Assembly: GCF_900446255.1 (NCBI RefSeq)
Contig: NZ_UIGI01000001.1
Coordinates: 3,002,763-3,066,762 of the forward strand
Origin: Buttiauxella agrestis
Lineage (GTDB): Bacteria; Pseudomonadota; Gammaproteobacteria; Enterobacterales; Enterobacteriaceae
Direction of reading: 5' to 3'
DNA: 64,000 nt
This document shows, piece after piece, positions 1-12,960 of this stretch; the first letter of the stretch is position 1; each line of letters starts with the position of its first letter. The notes beneath the pieces were generated by a model. The model was not told where the DNA came from and did no database searches. It worked only from the letters and a program-made list of their open reading frames with translations. A program made the translations under genes and the position numbers.

Positions 1-928
1 CAATTTGCAGCACACGCGCCGCGTGGCGCAGGTTATCGAGACATGCGCCCATCACTTGTGGCACGCAGCGAATCGAATACGGGTCTTGCACGCGCCCACA
101 ATGCTGATGGGAATCGACAATCTCACTGCCGTCCAGCAACGCTCTGACTGCGGCCGCGACGTCAATTTGCCCGGTTTGCCCGCGCGCTTCATGAATACGG
201 GCATCGAACGGTTTCACCGAACCTTTGATGGCTTCGAGGGATAACGCGCCCGCCACCAGTCCGGCACCAAAGACTTTCTCGCCTTCAAACAAACCGCGCA
301 GCGCCAGTGCTGTAGAAACCTGGGTGCCGTTGAGTAACGCCAGCCCTTCTTTTGGCCCGAGCACTAACGGCTCGACACCGGCAATTTTCAGCCCGGCAAT
401 CGCAGGCAGTTCTTCGCCGTTGATACGAACGTTGCCTTCACCCAGTAGCATCAGGGAAAGATGCGCCAACGGTGCTAAATCACCCGAGGCACCCACTGAC
501 CCTTTTTCAGGGATCACCGGCATCACGCCCGCGTTAAACAAGGTCAGCAAACTGTCGATAACCTTCATCCGCACGCCAGAATGACCACGGGCGAGACTGA
601 TGATTTTGCTCGCCATCACCAGGCGCACAACATCATCAGGCAGAGGTTGCCCAAGGCCGACGCTGTGGGAAAGCACCAGATTGCGTTGCAACTCAGCGAG
701 GTGCTCTTTTGCAATGGTGGTTTGCGCCAGTTTGCCAAAACCCGTGTTAATGCCGTAAACCACATCGCCGTGATTCACGATATCCTCAACGGTTTTTTGG
801 GACTTTGCGACTGCCTCAACGGCCTGCGAATCAAGGCTCAGAGTGACGGTTCCATGGTAGATTTCACGCAGCGTGGCGAGCGTTACACGCCCTGGAGTGA
901 GACAGCACAGCTTTTTTTGCAGGGACAT
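1..928 (-). CDS. hutH: Histidine ammonia-lyase, C-terminus beyond window edge
   Basis: This enzyme deaminates L-histidine to trans-urocanate, the first step of histidine degradation in the cytoplasm. About 309 N-terminal residues are visible of a family length near 510. The Ala-Ser-Gly triplet that cyclises to the MIO prosthetic group lies at residues 147-149 in the context [12 protein letters not shown], preceded by the conserved YGINTGFG motif near residue 58. The ATG at 928 follows an AGGA ribosome site about 8 bases upstream. A HutC operator lies about 40 bp upstream at 970-981, so the gene is expected to be repressed by HutC and induced by urocanate. No hutU (urocanase) gene is seen in the window; it may lie beyond the left edge in the same operon. 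The reading frame is intact up to the edge. Confidence 0.95.
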   Translation of the reverse strand, partial: MSLQKKLCCLTPGRVTLATLREIYHGTVTLSLDSQAVEAVAKSQKTVEDIVNHGDVVYGINTGFGKLAQTTIAKEHLAELQRNLVLSHSVGLGQPLPDDVVRLVMASKIISLARGHSGVRMKVIDSLLTLFNAGVMPVIPEKGSVGASGDLAPLAHLSLMLLGEGNVRINGEELPAIAGLKIAGVEPLVLGPKEGLALLNGTQVSTALALRGLFEGEKVFGAGLVAGALSLEAIKGSVKPFDARIHEARGQTGQIDVAAAVRALLDGSEIVDSHQHCGRVQDPYSIRCVPQVMGACLDNLRHAARVLQI

Positions 929-969
929 AGTGACATCCTGATGGCATCAATTCGTATGAACGTATAGAG

Positions 970-981
970 TTGTATAGACAA
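970..981. promoter_or_regulatory. HutC operator between hutH and hutC
   Basis: TTGTATAGACAA sits between the divergent hutH and hutC genes. The same 12 bases in reverse complement occur at 3907-3918 just before hutI. Two identical sites at both divergent promoters of a hut locus that encodes its own GntR-type repressor strongly suggest HutC binding. The shared pattern is TTGT-N4-ACAA. The position also implies that hutC regulates itself. Confidence 0.8.
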
Positions 982-1088
982 CCTAACTAATAAACCCAAA
1001 TGACCGCCAGCACGTCATAGGTAATTTTTATTGAACAGTGAGCGGGATCGCGCTTTCACCGCAAAATGAAATAATCAAGGAACCGCTA

Positions 1089-1835
1089 ATGTCTGAGACT
1101 CTCGCCCAATTACGCGCCGCCATCAGTGATTTACCCGCGCCCATTTATTTGCGGGTGAAGCAGGGAATTATCACTCAGATACGCAGCGGTAACTGGGTTG
1201 CCCACCAGCGAGTGCCTTCGGAAACTGAATTGGTTAATGCGCTTAATGTCAGCAGAATGACGATTAACCGCGCGTTGCGGGAACTGACGGGGGAAGGCTG
1301 GCTGGTGCGAATGCAGGGGGTCGGAACATTTGTCGCCGAGCAAAAAGGCCATACCGCTATGCTGGAAGTGGGCAGCATAGCCGAAGAAATTACCGCCCGT
1401 GGCCATCATTATCGCAACCAGGTGGTTGCCCTTGAGCAAGTCAACGCGGATGAAAAGCTGGCGCATGCTTTTTCAATTAACATCGGCGAACCGCTGTTTT
1501 ACTCGCAGCTGGTTCATTACGATAACGATATGGCGGTGCAACTGGAAACACGCTACGTCAATCCGGCGCTCGCCGCTGATTATCTACACCAGGATTTTCG
1601 CCTGTTCACGCCGCACCACTACCTGAGCAAAGTTGCGCCGTTAACCTCAGGTGAACATGTTGTGGAAGCGGTGCTCGCCGACGAAACGCAACAAGGCTTA
1701 CTTGAAGTGACCGCTAGCCAGCCTTGTCTGTTGATTCAACGCCGCACCTGGCATCATTCTCAGGTGGTGACGGTGGCCCGGCTGTTGTATCCAGGCTCAC
1801 GTTATCAGTTGGTAGGCAGTTTTACAGGTAAGTGA
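1089..1835 (+). CDS. hutC: Histidine utilization repressor HutC (GntR/HutC family)
   Basis: HutC is a GntR-family transcriptional repressor that releases the hut promoters when it binds urocanate. The 248-residue protein has an N-terminal winged helix ([20 protein letters not shown], about residues 38-57, then REL and VGTFV) and a C-terminal UTRA effector domain ending with the typical [12 protein letters not shown]. The ATG at 1089 is chosen over an upstream in-frame start at 1038. It has AAGGA 7 bases upstream, and known HutC proteins begin near this point. The 3' end overlaps the converging hutD gene by 14 bp. The HutC operator at 970-981 lies upstream, so autoregulation is likely. Confidence 0.95.
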   Translation: MSETLAQLRAAISDLPAPIYLRVKQGIITQIRSGNWVAHQRVPSETELVNALNVSRMTINRALRELTGEGWLVRMQGVGTFVAEQKGHTAMLEVGSIAEEITARGHHYRNQVVALEQVNADEKLAHAFSINIGEPLFYSQLVHYDNDMAVQLETRYVNPALAADYLHQDFRLFTPHHYLSKVAPLTSGEHVVEAVLADETQQGLLEVTASQPCLLIQRRTWHHSQVVTVARLLYPGSRYQLVGSFTGK

Positions 1836-2373
1836 TTTCACTAAACAGCAGTTTCCCTTCCGATTTCAGCAAGCGCAAAGTGTGGCGGCCATCTTGCCAC
1901 CACGCGCCCTGCTCCGCCTTGAGCAGTTTGTCACCCAGTTGCCACTCGCCGCTTAATACGTACACAATCCCGCCGCGTGGTGCGAAGGTGGTAAACGAGC
2001 GGTCCGCCACACGCACTTTGGCGCGGCAACGGTCACGGTGCGTCATGATATTAAAATCCATCGACATCCCCTGTTTCAGCTCGGCTTTAACCGTGTAATC
2101 ACCAGCAAAAGCAAACGGCTGGAAGTGCTTCAGGGTATGGCGAAACGCCTTTCCTGCATCCAGCACCACTTCGCCCCCTTCGAGCAAAGTGATGACGCGG
2201 TCTACCTGTGGGAACGCCGAAAACTCACCGCTACTGGCGATCGAAGCGATACTGGCGCGCCAGTTAAAATCACGCGTTGCGGGCGGAAAGCAGCAAATTT
2301 CGCGGGTTTCTCCAGCCCCGTTACGCCACAAACTGACGGGCACTTTCCGTATATCAAAAAATTCCATCACCAC
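1822..2373 (-). CDS. hutD: HutD family protein
   Basis: This 183-residue protein belongs to the HutD/Ves cupin-like family found in hut loci. Visible hallmarks are the N-terminal [18 protein letters not shown] and [22 protein letters not shown] segments, which form the bicupin core. The molecular role is not settled. In Pseudomonas, HutD has been described as a governor that limits hut expression at high histidine, possibly by binding an intermediate. The start overlaps the hutF stop by 7 bp, showing translational coupling in a hutF-hutD operon. The 3' end overlaps hutC tail to tail. Confidence 0.9.
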   Translation of the reverse strand: MVMEFFDIRKVPVSLWRNGAGETREICCFPPATRDFNWRASIASIASSGEFSAFPQVDRVITLLEGGEVVLDAGKAFRHTLKHFQPFAFAGDYTVKAELKQGMSMDFNIMTHRDRCRAKVRVADRSFTTFAPRGGIVYVLSGEWQLGDKLLKAEQGAWWQDGRHTLRLLKSEGKLLFSEITYL

Positions 2374-3731
2374 TCCTGAAGGGTGCGCATCACCTGCGCA
2401 AACTGTGTGTTGCTTTGTTCATCGAGCGGGTGCTGCCTGTCGCTGATTACCTGCTTCCCGGCAACCCACACGTCTCTGATTTGTTCACGGCTCCCACCAA
2501 ATATCCAGCGGTTGAGCAACGCATAATCTTCTATGTGCGCAAGCCAGGAATCACGCTCGAGCACCAGCCAGTCTGCACGTTGCCCCGGCGCTATCATGCC
2601 CATAGTGACGCCGCAAGCCTGTGCGCCTCCCACCGCCGCTTGTCGCCATAACACTTCACCCACCTGCGGCAGTTCTGGCAGCACAATCCGATTGCGGCGT
2701 TTGTCGCGCAGACGCTGCGCATATTCGAGCCAACGTAGCTCTTCGAGCGCATTCACCGAAACATGGCTGTCGGAGCCAATCCCCCAGTGCCCGCCCTGCG
2801 CAATGAAATTGGTTGCCGGGAAAATACCGTCACCGAGATTCGCTTCGGTAGTGGGACACAACCCCGCCACGGAGCGGCTTTCAACAATTTGGGTTAACTC
2901 TTCCGGCGACAAATGCGTGGCGTGAACCAGGCACCAACGGTCATCCACAGCAAAGCGGTTATACAGCCACTCCACCGGGCGCTCGCCACTCCAGGCAAGG
3001 CAGTCATCGACCTCTTTTTCCTGCTCGGCAATATGGATATGCACCGGCATTCGGTAGTCGCTGGCTTCCAGCACATCTTCCATTTGCTCCTGCGTCACCG
3101 CTCTTAATGAGTGGAAACACAGGCCATGATTAATCAACGGATAGCGACGCAGCGCATTGCCCAGCGCCTGTTGCTGGCGCAAGTAACGGTCGACATCCTG
3201 AATAAATCTTTTCTGCCCAACGGCGGGAGGCTGCGCGCCAAATCCCGCATGGCTATAGAGCACAGGCAACAAAGTCTGCCCTATTCCGCTGTTATCGGCA
3301 GCAAGCAGCAATTGCTGTAGCATCAAATCGCCTGACGCATACGGTTTTCCGTTAACGTCATGATGTAAATAATGAAATTCTGCAACCTGGGTATAGCCGC
3401 CCTTGAGCATGTCGATATACAAGCGTGTGGCAATAGCGCCAACTTGCTCCGGCGACAGCTTTTGCACCATGCGATACATCACATCGCGCCACGTCCAGAA
3501 GCTATCTTGCGGATTGCCCGCGACCTCCGTCAGCCCCGCCATCACCCGCTGGAAAGCATGCGAATGCAAATTCGTGATAGAAGGAATCACTACACCGGGA
3601 AGCAGCGTAGCCTCCTCGCTTGTAGCGCCAGCCTCAACATGAGTTATCGTCCCTCGTTCATCGACGGTAATGCGCACATTGTGTCCCCAGCCTTGGGGGA
3701 GCATGACAACTGGTGCAAAAAATGCTGGCAT
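2367..3731 (-). CDS. hutF: Formimidoylglutamate deiminase
   Basis: HutF hydrolyses N-formimidoyl-L-glutamate to N-formyl-L-glutamate and ammonia, the diagnostic enzyme of the five-step histidine pathway. It is a 454-residue amidohydrolase-superfamily TIM barrel. Metal-ligand motifs are visible: LHSHAF (His56 and His58), HIHIAEQ in the middle, HATHLS and finally GSDSHVSVN with the catalytic Asp. The ATG at 3731 is preceded by an AGAAGGA ribosome site. The gene diverges from hutI across a 205-bp intergenic region that contains a HutC operator, and it is followed by hutD with a 7-bp overlap. The product feeds the deformylase encoded by hutG at 5150. Confidence 0.93.
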   Translation of the reverse strand: MPAFFAPVVMLPQGWGHNVRITVDERGTITHVEAGATSEEATLLPGVVIPSITNLHSHAFQRVMAGLTEVAGNPQDSFWTWRDVMYRMVQKLSPEQVGAIATRLYIDMLKGGYTQVAEFHYLHHDVNGKPYASGDLMLQQLLLAADNSGIGQTLLPVLYSHAGFGAQPPAVGQKRFIQDVDRYLRQQQALGNALRRYPLINHGLCFHSLRAVTQEQMEDVLEASDYRMPVHIHIAEQEKEVDDCLAWSGERPVEWLYNRFAVDDRWCLVHATHLSPEELTQIVESRSVAGLCPTTEANLGDGIFPATNFIAQGGHWGIGSDSHVSVNALEELRWLEYAQRLRDKRRNRIVLPELPQVGEVLWRQAAVGGAQACGVTMGMIAPGQRADWLVLERDSWLAHIEDYALLNRWIFGGSREQIRDVWVAGKQVISDRQHPLDEQSNTQFAQVMRTLQEW

Positions 3732-3906
3732 AGATTTGATTCCTTCTTTTGCGATGCCAATGATTTAGCGATTATTTCGTGCCGACGCAAACCAAATCCG
3801 TCGTTTGCTAAAAAATTGTGTGACGGACAACAAAACGCGGGGTTGCCTGCTACTTTAGCGGCAACCTGGTTGCTCAACTCATCATGCTGCGCTAGCTTGT
3901 AGTCAA

Positions 3907-3918
3907 TTGTCTATACAA
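3907..3918. promoter_or_regulatory. HutC operator before hutI
   Basis: TTGTCTATACAA is the exact reverse complement of the site at 970-981. It ends 18 bp before the hutI ATG and lies in the hutF/hutI divergent region. A TTG codon at 3907 could extend the hutI frame upstream, but it coincides with this operator and has no ribosome site, so it is not used as the start. Confidence 0.8.
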
Positions 3919-3936
3919 CCTGATGTGGAGAATGTC

Positions 3937-5166
3937 ATGACTTATCCTCGCGCCTGCGACAGCCTGTGGAGTGGCGCAACCCTGGTCACGATGAAAGACG
4001 GTCTTTACCACTTAATTGAAGATGGCGTTATCGCGGTGCATCAGGGGAAAATCGTCTGGCTCGGCGCGCGGGCGCAACTTCCTGATATCACGGCCGCTGA
4101 ACATCACCATTTTGACGGCGGAATCGTGACGCCAGGCTTTATCGATTGTCATACGCATTTAGTTTTTGGCGGCGATCGCAGCGCGGAATTTGAAATGCGC
4201 TTAAACGGCATGAGCTACGCGGAAATCGCCGCACAGGGCGGCGGGATTATTTCCACCGTTCGCCACACGCGCGAAGCTGACGAAAATGACCTGCTGAACG
4301 CCGCACGTCAGCGCCTGCAACACTTGTTAAAAGAAGGCGTGACCACCGTCGAAATAAAATCGGGCTATGGCCTGGATATCGACAACGAAATCAAAATGCT
4401 GCGTGTGATTCGTCAACTCGGAGAAACGCTCCCGGTTGAAGTGTATGCCACCTGCCTGGCCGCGCACGCCATACCGCCAGAATTTAGCGGCGATGGCGAT
4501 AAGTGGGTCGACGTGGTTTGCGAGCAGTTACTCCCTCGTGTGGCGCAAGAAAAACTGGCCGATGCGGTTGATGCATTTTGCGAACATCTGGCTTTCAGTC
4601 CGGCACAAACCGAAAAAGTCTTTGCTGCTGCTCGCGGTTTGGGATTGCCGGTCAAACTTCATGCCGAACAACTCTCCGCACTGGCGGGTAGCAGCCTGGC
4701 GGCTCGTTACCAGGCGTTATCTGCCGATCATCTTGAATACGCCACCGATGCCGATGCACAAGCGATGGCCGCAGCGAATACCGTGGCCGTTCTGCTGCCG
4801 GGCGCGTTTTATCTATTGCGCGAAAAACAGCAGCCTCCGGTCGCTGCATTCCGCGAACATGGCGTGCCGATGGCCGTCGCCAGTGACGCAAACCCAGGCA
4901 CGTCCCCGGTACTTTCGCTGCGATTAATGCTCAATATGGCGTGTACGTTGTTTGGCCTGACGCCAGAAGAAGCGCTGGCGGGCGTGACGCTTCACGCGGC
5001 GCAGGCGCTGGGAATTAGAGAAAGCCACGGCAGTCTAGAATGCGGGAAAGTTGCCAACTTTGTGCACTGGCCTGTGGCACGTCCGGCTGAACTGGTCTAT
5101 TGGTTAGGGGGGCAATTGCCCTGCACCGTGATTTATCAGGGAGAGAAACGTGACAGCACCTTTTAA
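3937..5166 (+). CDS. hutI: Imidazolonepropionase
   Basis: HutI hydrolyses 4-imidazolone-5-propionate to N-formimidoyl-L-glutamate, the third step of histidine degradation. The protein has 409 residues, normal for the family, and is a metal-dependent amidohydrolase. Motifs include [17 protein letters not shown] (zinc-binding HxH), KSGYGL, LHAEQLS and [10 protein letters not shown] near the C-terminus. The ATG at 3937 has TGGAG 6 bases upstream. An HutC operator at 3907-3918 overlaps the promoter region. The 3' end overlaps hutG by 17 bp, so the two genes form a coupled hutIG unit. Confidence 0.95.
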   Translation: MTYPRACDSLWSGATLVTMKDGLYHLIEDGVIAVHQGKIVWLGARAQLPDITAAEHHHFDGGIVTPGFIDCHTHLVFGGDRSAEFEMRLNGMSYAEIAAQGGGIISTVRHTREADENDLLNAARQRLQHLLKEGVTTVEIKSGYGLDIDNEIKMLRVIRQLGETLPVEVYATCLAAHAIPPEFSGDGDKWVDVVCEQLLPRVAQEKLADAVDAFCEHLAFSPAQTEKVFAAARGLGLPVKLHAEQLSALAGSSLAARYQALSADHLEYATDADAQAMAAANTVAVLLPGAFYLLREKQQPPVAAFREHGVPMAVASDANPGTSPVLSLRLMLNMACTLFGLTPEEALAGVTLHAAQALGIRESHGSLECGKVANFVHWPVARPAELVYWLGGQLPCTVIYQGEKRDSTF

Positions 5167-5947
5167 TTTCAGCCGTGGGAAACTGCCACTATTGGTCAGC
5201 ATCCCTCACGCAGGCACCGCATTAACGCCAGAAGTTGAGTCGTCCCTGAGCGATGCGGCACGCCCATTGCCCGATACCGACTGGCATATCCCGAAGCTAT
5301 ATGAATTTGCCCACGCACTCGGCGCGAGTGTGATTGTCGGTAATTATTCGCGGATGGTTATCGACCTTAACCGCCCCGCCGATGATAAACCGCTCTATAC
5401 CACGGCGACAACTGGCCTGTACCCCGAAACCTTGTTCGATGGCACAGCCGTTTTTATTCCCGGTAAAGAACCCAATACGCCGCAGCGTAAAGCCGCGCTG
5501 GACACTATCTGGCAGCCGTACCATCAGCAATTGCAGAGCGAGCTGGAGAGAATGAAAGCCGAACACGGCTACGCGCTATTGTTCGATGCGCATTCCATCG
5601 CCAGCCATATTCCGCGTCTGTTCGACGGCAAATTACCGGATCTGAATTTCGGCACCAACGGCGGTAAAAGTTGCGATGAGCTGATTGAAGAACATCTGGT
5701 GGCCTGTGCGGCCTCGCAAAACCAATTTAGCTGGGTGGCAAACGGGCGCTTTAAAGGTGGATATATCACGCGCGCTTATGGGCAGCCGTCGCAAGGCGTT
5801 CACGCAGTGCAGTTAGAACTTGCGCAGTGTAATTATATGGATGAGCAACCGCCGTTTGCATGGCGTGAAGAGCGAGCAGAAAAACTGCAACCGCTGCTTG
5901 AGCAGTTTATTCGTTCGATGTTGAGTAGCGCCCAGCAGATTGCCTGA
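5150..5947 (+). CDS. hutG: N-formylglutamate deformylase
   Basis: This enzyme hydrolyses N-formyl-L-glutamate to formate and L-glutamate, the last step of the five-step hut pathway. The 265-residue protein belongs to the N-formylglutamate amidohydrolase family (VSIPHAGT near the N-terminus, [19 protein letters not shown]). It is not the arginase-like formiminoglutamase that carries the same gene name in Klebsiella and Salmonella. Translation starts at a GTG inside the end of hutI, behind a GGAGAG ribosome site, indicating coupling. The upstream HutF supplies its substrate. A strong hairpin follows at 5971-6019. Confidence 0.93.
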   Translation: MTAPFNFSRGKLPLLVSIPHAGTALTPEVESSLSDAARPLPDTDWHIPKLYEFAHALGASVIVGNYSRMVIDLNRPADDKPLYTTATTGLYPETLFDGTAVFIPGKEPNTPQRKAALDTIWQPYHQQLQSELERMKAEHGYALLFDAHSIASHIPRLFDGKLPDLNFGTNGGKSCDELIEEHLVACAASQNQFSWVANGRFKGGYITRAYGQPSQGVHAVQLELAQCNYMDEQPPFAWREERAEKLQPLLEQFIRSMLSSAQQIA

Positions 5948-5970
5948 GAATTAAAACGGGTAAAAAGAAA

Positions 5971-6019
5971 ACCGCCGGTCCTGTCCACAAGATAACGCTT
6001 TGTGGACAGGACCGGCGGT
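5971..6019. terminator. Bidirectional hairpin terminator between hutG and spy
   Basis: A perfect 20-bp inverted repeat (arms 5971-5990 and 6000-6019, 9-base loop) separates the converging hutG and spy genes. The A-rich stretch at 5961-5970 becomes a U-rich tail for transcripts leaving spy on the minus strand. On the plus strand the tail is only CTTAA, so termination of hutG is probably weaker. Confidence 0.85.
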
Positions 6020-6037
6020 CTTAAGTCAGTCGATCAG

Positions 6038-6526
6038 TTATTCCTGATCAGCAGGCATTTTACCTTCATGTTGAGGACGTTCTGTCAGACGCTTCTCAAA
6101 ATTGGCATTAAATTGTTTTTTCTGCTCAGGCGTCAGAATGTTGTAGATTTTATTCTGCGTTTCCATATGAGCCATCATACGAGTTTTGTTTTGCTCGGCC
6201 ATTTTGTCGACTTGCGCCTGGGCTTTCGCTTTGTCGAAGCTGTCGCTGGCGATAATATTATGTGCCGCACGACGTTCTTCTACTGAAGGACGCTCCATTT
6301 TACCGCGCTGGTCTTTCATGATGTCGCGCACTTGCTGTTTCTGCGCATCCGTCAAATTCAAATCTTTGAACATCATATCGTGATGGCCGCCACGCATACC
6401 TTTATGGTGCATCATCGGCGCATCGGTTTTTGCCGCCGTGGTCGTGGTGGTGTCAGCTGCATGAGCCAGGTTCGCCGCGCCCAGAGCCAGAGTTGAAGCA
6501 ACAAAGAGAGCTGTTAATTTACGCAT
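6038..6526 (-). CDS. spy: ATP-independent periplasmic chaperone Spy
   Basis: Spy is a small periplasmic chaperone that cradles unfolding proteins and is induced by envelope stress. The 162-residue product has a clear signal peptide ending LGAANLAHA before ADTTTT. It is followed by the LTxxQ-type repeats of the CpxP/Spy family: LTDAQKQQVRDIM and LTPEQKKQFNANF. The His/Met-rich MMHHKGMRGGHHDMM segment is typical of Spy. The ATG at 6526 has AGGAA upstream; a longer frame to 6712 lacks a signal peptide at its front and is rejected. A CpxR-like box lies about 100 bp upstream. In E. coli spy also flanks the ast operon. Confidence 0.93.
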   Translation of the reverse strand: MRKLTALFVASTLALGAANLAHAADTTTTTAAKTDAPMMHHKGMRGGHHDMMFKDLNLTDAQKQQVRDIMKDQRGKMERPSVEERRAAHNIIASDSFDKAKAQAQVDKMAEQNKTRMMAHMETQNKIYNILTPEQKKQFNANFEKRLTERPQHEGKMPADQE

Positions 6527-6622
6527 ATTGTTTATTCCTGTTCTGATTTCTATTACGACAAGGTGTGCCGCGTTGACGAAATTAAGTTTACGGGGTTGTG
6601 CGTCAAGTAATAGTGCGCATCG

Positions 6623-6637
6623 GTAAAGCATTGAAAG
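6623..6637. promoter_or_regulatory. Possible CpxR box upstream of spy
   Basis: GTAAA-gcatt-GAAAG resembles the CpxR consensus GTAAA-N5-GTAAA with two mismatches. It lies about 97 bp upstream of the spy start. Spy is known to be controlled by CpxR and BaeR in E. coli. The rest of the 6527-6848 gap is AT-rich and shows no further gene; nothing stronger than this box was seen. Confidence 0.4.
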
Positions 6638-6848
6638 GATAAAAAACAAAATTGCAGCAATTATGAAGAGAATAAGGATAAAACGTCGCTGAATTGCAAC
6701 AGAATATAACAAGGCGATGATTTTAAAGGAATTATGAAGAGATTGTATAGTAATTAGAATGTTGAAGAAAGCATCTATTAAGATTTATCTGTATATTGTT
6801 GTTTGACCGGTGATTATTTTCCGGCCCCATTACTGAGGCCGATGCATA

Positions 6849-7814
6849 TTAAAGTTCGCGTAGCATTAATCCAGCACGTAATCCCACCGCGACATTAGGA
6901 TTAGGGAATAATACATATTCAATATCTTCTTTCACCACGTAACGCGTGTCGCCATCTTCTGCCAGTAATGTGTCTTTAGGAAACGCGGTGAAATTCTGCG
7001 TTTTCGCCGACATGTGCAACACAAAGGCATCGCTGAGGCGAGTGATCTGTTGCGCCACTTTATAGCGTAGCGGCTCGCCTTCCGCTGCTGGCGGAGTTTC
7101 ACCACTCAGTAAAGCCTGCAATGCCTGTTTGGTTTGTTCAAACTGGCTGAGATCATTTTCACCAAAGGCTTGCGCCTTGCCCAATTCCAGCGTGCAGCTC
7201 AGCGCATTGAAATGCTCACTGCTGAAATGAGTGAAAGTCCCGCCCGGTGACTGGTGGAACACCAGCGCCTGTAACCCCGCGCAACCCAGCCACGAGAGAA
7301 ACGCCTCATCGTACGGCGTGGTGCGTGAAGGTAATACCCCAAAACGTGGATGGTATGAGCTACGAATGGCAGTGTGCATATCGAGATGCCAGCAAATGGT
7401 CTCTTCGCTTTGGGCGAGGAACAAATCCATCGCGTGTTCAAGGCGACAGGCACGCTGAGTTTCAATGCTTTCCGGGAACTGCTGCCAGCCCCCGCCGAAC
7501 ATGCGGTTCATGTCGCTGTGTTGGTAACGCTGGTTGCTGCGCAATGCCTCTGGATTACCCAGAATCACCAGCAACCGCCATTGCAACGCCAGCTCACCCG
7601 CGAGAAGACTATCAACAAGCTGCGCGAGTATTTCTACTGGCGCAGTTTCGTTACCGTGGATACCCGCCGACAACACCAGCGTCTTTTCCACAGATTGATG
7701 CGGAGTCAATGCCAAAATCCCCTCATCCCACCACTGCCAACGTAGGTGAGTGTTTTTTCCTGCGGTCTGCGTTGGCACTTTACCCGCCAGGGTTTGCGCC
7801 AAAAAATCCAACAT
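6849..7814 (-). CDS. astE: Succinylglutamate desuccinylase
   Basis: AstE hydrolyses N-succinylglutamate to succinate and glutamate, the last step of the arginine succinyltransferase pathway. The 321-residue zinc hydrolase of the M14/AstE-AspA family shows the metal site GIHGNET with His53 and Glu56, and a downstream DMHTAIR segment contributing further active-site residues. It is the last gene of astCADBE, starting 23 bp after astB. The region after the stop (6780-6845) has a weak GGCC-rich stem that may terminate the operon. Length and motifs agree with the E. coli enzyme. Confidence 0.95.
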   Translation of the reverse strand: MLDFLAQTLAGKVPTQTAGKNTHLRWQWWDEGILALTPHQSVEKTLVLSAGIHGNETAPVEILAQLVDSLLAGELALQWRLLVILGNPEALRSNQRYQHSDMNRMFGGGWQQFPESIETQRACRLEHAMDLFLAQSEETICWHLDMHTAIRSSYHPRFGVLPSRTTPYDEAFLSWLGCAGLQALVFHQSPGGTFTHFSSEHFNALSCTLELGKAQAFGENDLSQFEQTKQALQALLSGETPPAAEGEPLRYKVAQQITRLSDAFVLHMSAKTQNFTAFPKDTLLAEDGDTRYVVKEDIEYVLFPNPNVAVGLRAGLMLREL

Positions 7815-7837
7815 TGAGCCTCCGGTTAGGACTGAAA

Positions 7838-9166
7838 TTAGTGCTGAAACGGATAAACAAAACCTAAGTCTAGTATACGCGTCAGTTCGTCGAGTGCTTC
7901 GCGCCCTTCACGCAACAGTTGAGGGTCAGCTAAATCAGCCTGAGTTAACCGATCGCGATACCAGCGATCGACCCAGTTGTTGAGGGTGATAAACAACTTG
8001 TCGTTCATCATCACCGCCGGGTTTACCGCTTTGAGTTCTGCATCATTGAGAACCACACGCAGACGTAAACACGCCGGGCCGCCGCCGTTAGCCATGCTTT
8101 CGCGCAGGTCGAAGACCTGCAAATCGCTAATCGGGTTATCCGCCGCCAGAACCTCATTGAGATAACGCCACACGCCCGCGTGTTGGCGTGACTCTTCGGG
8201 CAAGATAAGCGTCATACTACCATCTTCACGGCTCAGTAACTGACTGTTAAATAAATACGTTCCGACCGCATCAGCCACACTCACTTTATCCGCTGGCACT
8301 TCAATGGCGGTAAAACCAGGCACTCTTTCACGTAACTGCTCGTAAAGCGCGTGCTGATGCAGGAACGCCTGTTCGTGGCAGAACAGCACCTGGCGGTTGG
8401 AAACCGCAATCACGTCGTTGTGGAATACGCCCTGGTCGATAACCATCGGGTTTTGTTGCGCGAACACCAGTAAATCCGGTTTGACCTGGTTCAGTCGCGC
8501 TACCGCCTGGCTTGCTTCTAATGTCTGACGTGCCGGGTAGCGCGCCGGAATGAGTCCGGCTTTGGCTTCTTCACGCCCATAAACAAACAGTTGTGTCGAC
8601 GGTTCGCCATAGGCTCCGCCCAGACGGTTATGGTTCGCCGCCCCTTCGTCACCAAACATCGCGACCTGCGGCAATGCGCCGTGAACAGAAAAATACTGCT
8701 CATTACGGAAGATGGCTCGCAATGTGTTTTCTGTGGTTGGCGCTTCACTGGCGCGGTGGAATTTGTTGTTCAGATTCGCCACCGAGAAATGCACTTTGCC
8801 ATCCAGGCTGTCGGCCGATGGGCAAACGGTCGCGGCATTGGCCACCCACATAGAGGAAGCCGAACTGACAGCCGACAAAAGCTGCGGTGCATCTTTGGCG
8901 ACACGCTCAATAACTTGCGCATCCGTTCCACTGAAACCTAACTGGCGCAGCAGAGGTACATTAGGCCGCTCTTGCGGAGGGATAACCCCCTGCGCGAAAC
9001 CGGCATCTGCCAGCGCTTTCATTTTCAGCAAGCCTTGTTTAGCGGCAAGCTTAGGGTTCGAGACGCGGAACTGGTGCTTAGTCGACGCTTCGTTACCGAA
9101 AGAAAGCCCGGCGTAATGGTGGGTTAACCCCACCAGTCCATCAAAGTTAACTTCACGCGCTTTCAT
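7838..9166 (-). CDS. astB: N-succinylarginine dihydrolase
   Basis: AstB cleaves N2-succinylarginine to N2-succinylornithine, CO2 and two ammonia molecules, the nitrogen-releasing step of the pathway. It has 442 residues, against about 447 in E. coli, and belongs to the amidinotransferase fold. Recognisable segments are [22 protein letters not shown] at the start (contiguous in the family), [20 protein letters not shown] with the catalytic His, and [16 protein letters not shown] with the nucleophilic Cys near residue 366. It begins 2 bp after astD stops, within the astCADBE operon. Confidence 0.95.
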   Translation of the reverse strand: MKAREVNFDGLVGLTHHYAGLSFGNEASTKHQFRVSNPKLAAKQGLLKMKALADAGFAQGVIPPQERPNVPLLRQLGFSGTDAQVIERVAKDAPQLLSAVSSASSMWVANAATVCPSADSLDGKVHFSVANLNNKFHRASEAPTTENTLRAIFRNEQYFSVHGALPQVAMFGDEGAANHNRLGGAYGEPSTQLFVYGREEAKAGLIPARYPARQTLEASQAVARLNQVKPDLLVFAQQNPMVIDQGVFHNDVIAVSNRQVLFCHEQAFLHQHALYEQLRERVPGFTAIEVPADKVSVADAVGTYLFNSQLLSREDGSMTLILPEESRQHAGVWRYLNEVLAADNPISDLQVFDLRESMANGGGPACLRLRVVLNDAELKAVNPAVMMNDKLFITLNNWVDRWYRDRLTQADLADPQLLREGREALDELTRILDLGFVYPFQH

Positions 9167-9168
9167 GG

Positions 9169-11668
<2,500 letters not shown>

Positions 11669-11672
<4 letters not shown>

Positions 11673-12889
11673 GATTGCTCTCCCGCTAAAAAGCGTTCAC
11701 AGGCGCGCTCAAAACGATCCAGCCCTTTTTGCACTTCGGCTTCACTGACAATTAATGCCGGTGCGAAACGGACCACATTTGCCCCGGCGATAAGCATCAT
11801 CAAGCCTTCCTGAGCCGCAGCCTGTAAAATAAGTTTAGCTTTTCCACTGTATTCCGGTTGAAGGACACAGCCAATTAACAACCCCAAACCGCGCACTTCG
11901 CTGAACAGTTGATGCTTCTGGTTAATTTTGTTTAAACGCTCAACAAACCAGGCGTGGCGCTGCTTAACTCCGTTCAGCACTTCTGGCGTGTTAATGATTT
12001 CCATCACGCGACCGGCAACCGCACCCGCCAGCGGATTACCACCGTAGGTGGTGCCGTGGGTGCCGACGACCATCACTTTTGAGAATTTATCGGTGGTCAG
12101 CATCGCGCCAATCGGGAAGCCACCGCCCAACGCTTTAGCGGTAGAAAGGACATCCGGCGTGATGCCGTAGTGCATATAGGCGTAAAGCTCGCCGGTGCGG
12201 CCGACACCGGTTTGCACTTCATCGAAAATCAGTACCGCGTTATGGCGGTCGCAAAGCTCGCGCAAACCTTGCAGGAAAGTAGGATCGGCGGGTACCACGC
12301 CGCCTTCGCCCTGCATCGGCTCCACAATCACCGCGCAGGTATTTTCGTTGATCAGTTCGCTGGCAGATTGCAGATCGTTATAAATGGCGTGGCTAATTTG
12401 CGGCGGCAGCGGCGCAAAATCCTGCGAATAAGCCGGTTGCCCGCCTGCCGAAACAGTAAACAACGTACGACCGTGAAACGCATTTTTGAATGCAACGATG
12501 CCACTTTTGTTCGGGCCAAAATTATCGTGGGCGTATTTTCGTGCCAGTTTGAGCGCCGCTTCGTTGGCTTCTGCACCCGAGTTACAGAAGAACACTTTGT
12601 CGGCAAAAGTGGCATCGATCAGTTGTTTTGCCAGGCGCAGAATCGGCTCGTTAGTGTAGCCATTGCCGGTATGCCAGAATTTTGCCGCCTGCTCTTCTAA
12701 CGCTTTGCGTAAATCAGGGTTGGCGTGGCCCAGCGCGTTGACCGCAATACCCCCGGCGAAATCGATATAGTCTTTGCCTTGCTGGTCCCACAATGTCGAC
12801 CCTTCACCGCGCACAGGAATAAAAGAAGCTGGGGCATAAACGGGCATCATCCATTCGTCGAAATTTTGGCGGGTAATTGACTGCGACAT
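11669..12889 (-). CDS. astC: Succinylornithine transaminase
   Basis: AstC is a class III PLP aminotransferase that converts N2-succinylornithine and 2-oxoglutarate to the semialdehyde and glutamate. It also overlaps in activity with acetylornithine aminotransferase ArgD. The 406-residue protein shows the [17 protein letters not shown] motif, the [13 protein letters not shown] segment with the PLP-ring Asp, and the [13 protein letters not shown] motif with the Schiff-base lysine. It is the first gene of astCADBE. The ATG at 12889 is preceded by GGAGAGG. Upstream lie a sigma-54 promoter (12961-12977) and a double ArgR box (13032-13070), so nitrogen limitation and arginine should both induce it. 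Confidence 0.95.
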
Positions 12890-12960
12890 AAAGACCTCTC
12901 CGGGTAAATAAAAAGTTATTTATATGTTAAATAATTGAGTGTTTGCGCTGTAAATGTAGA

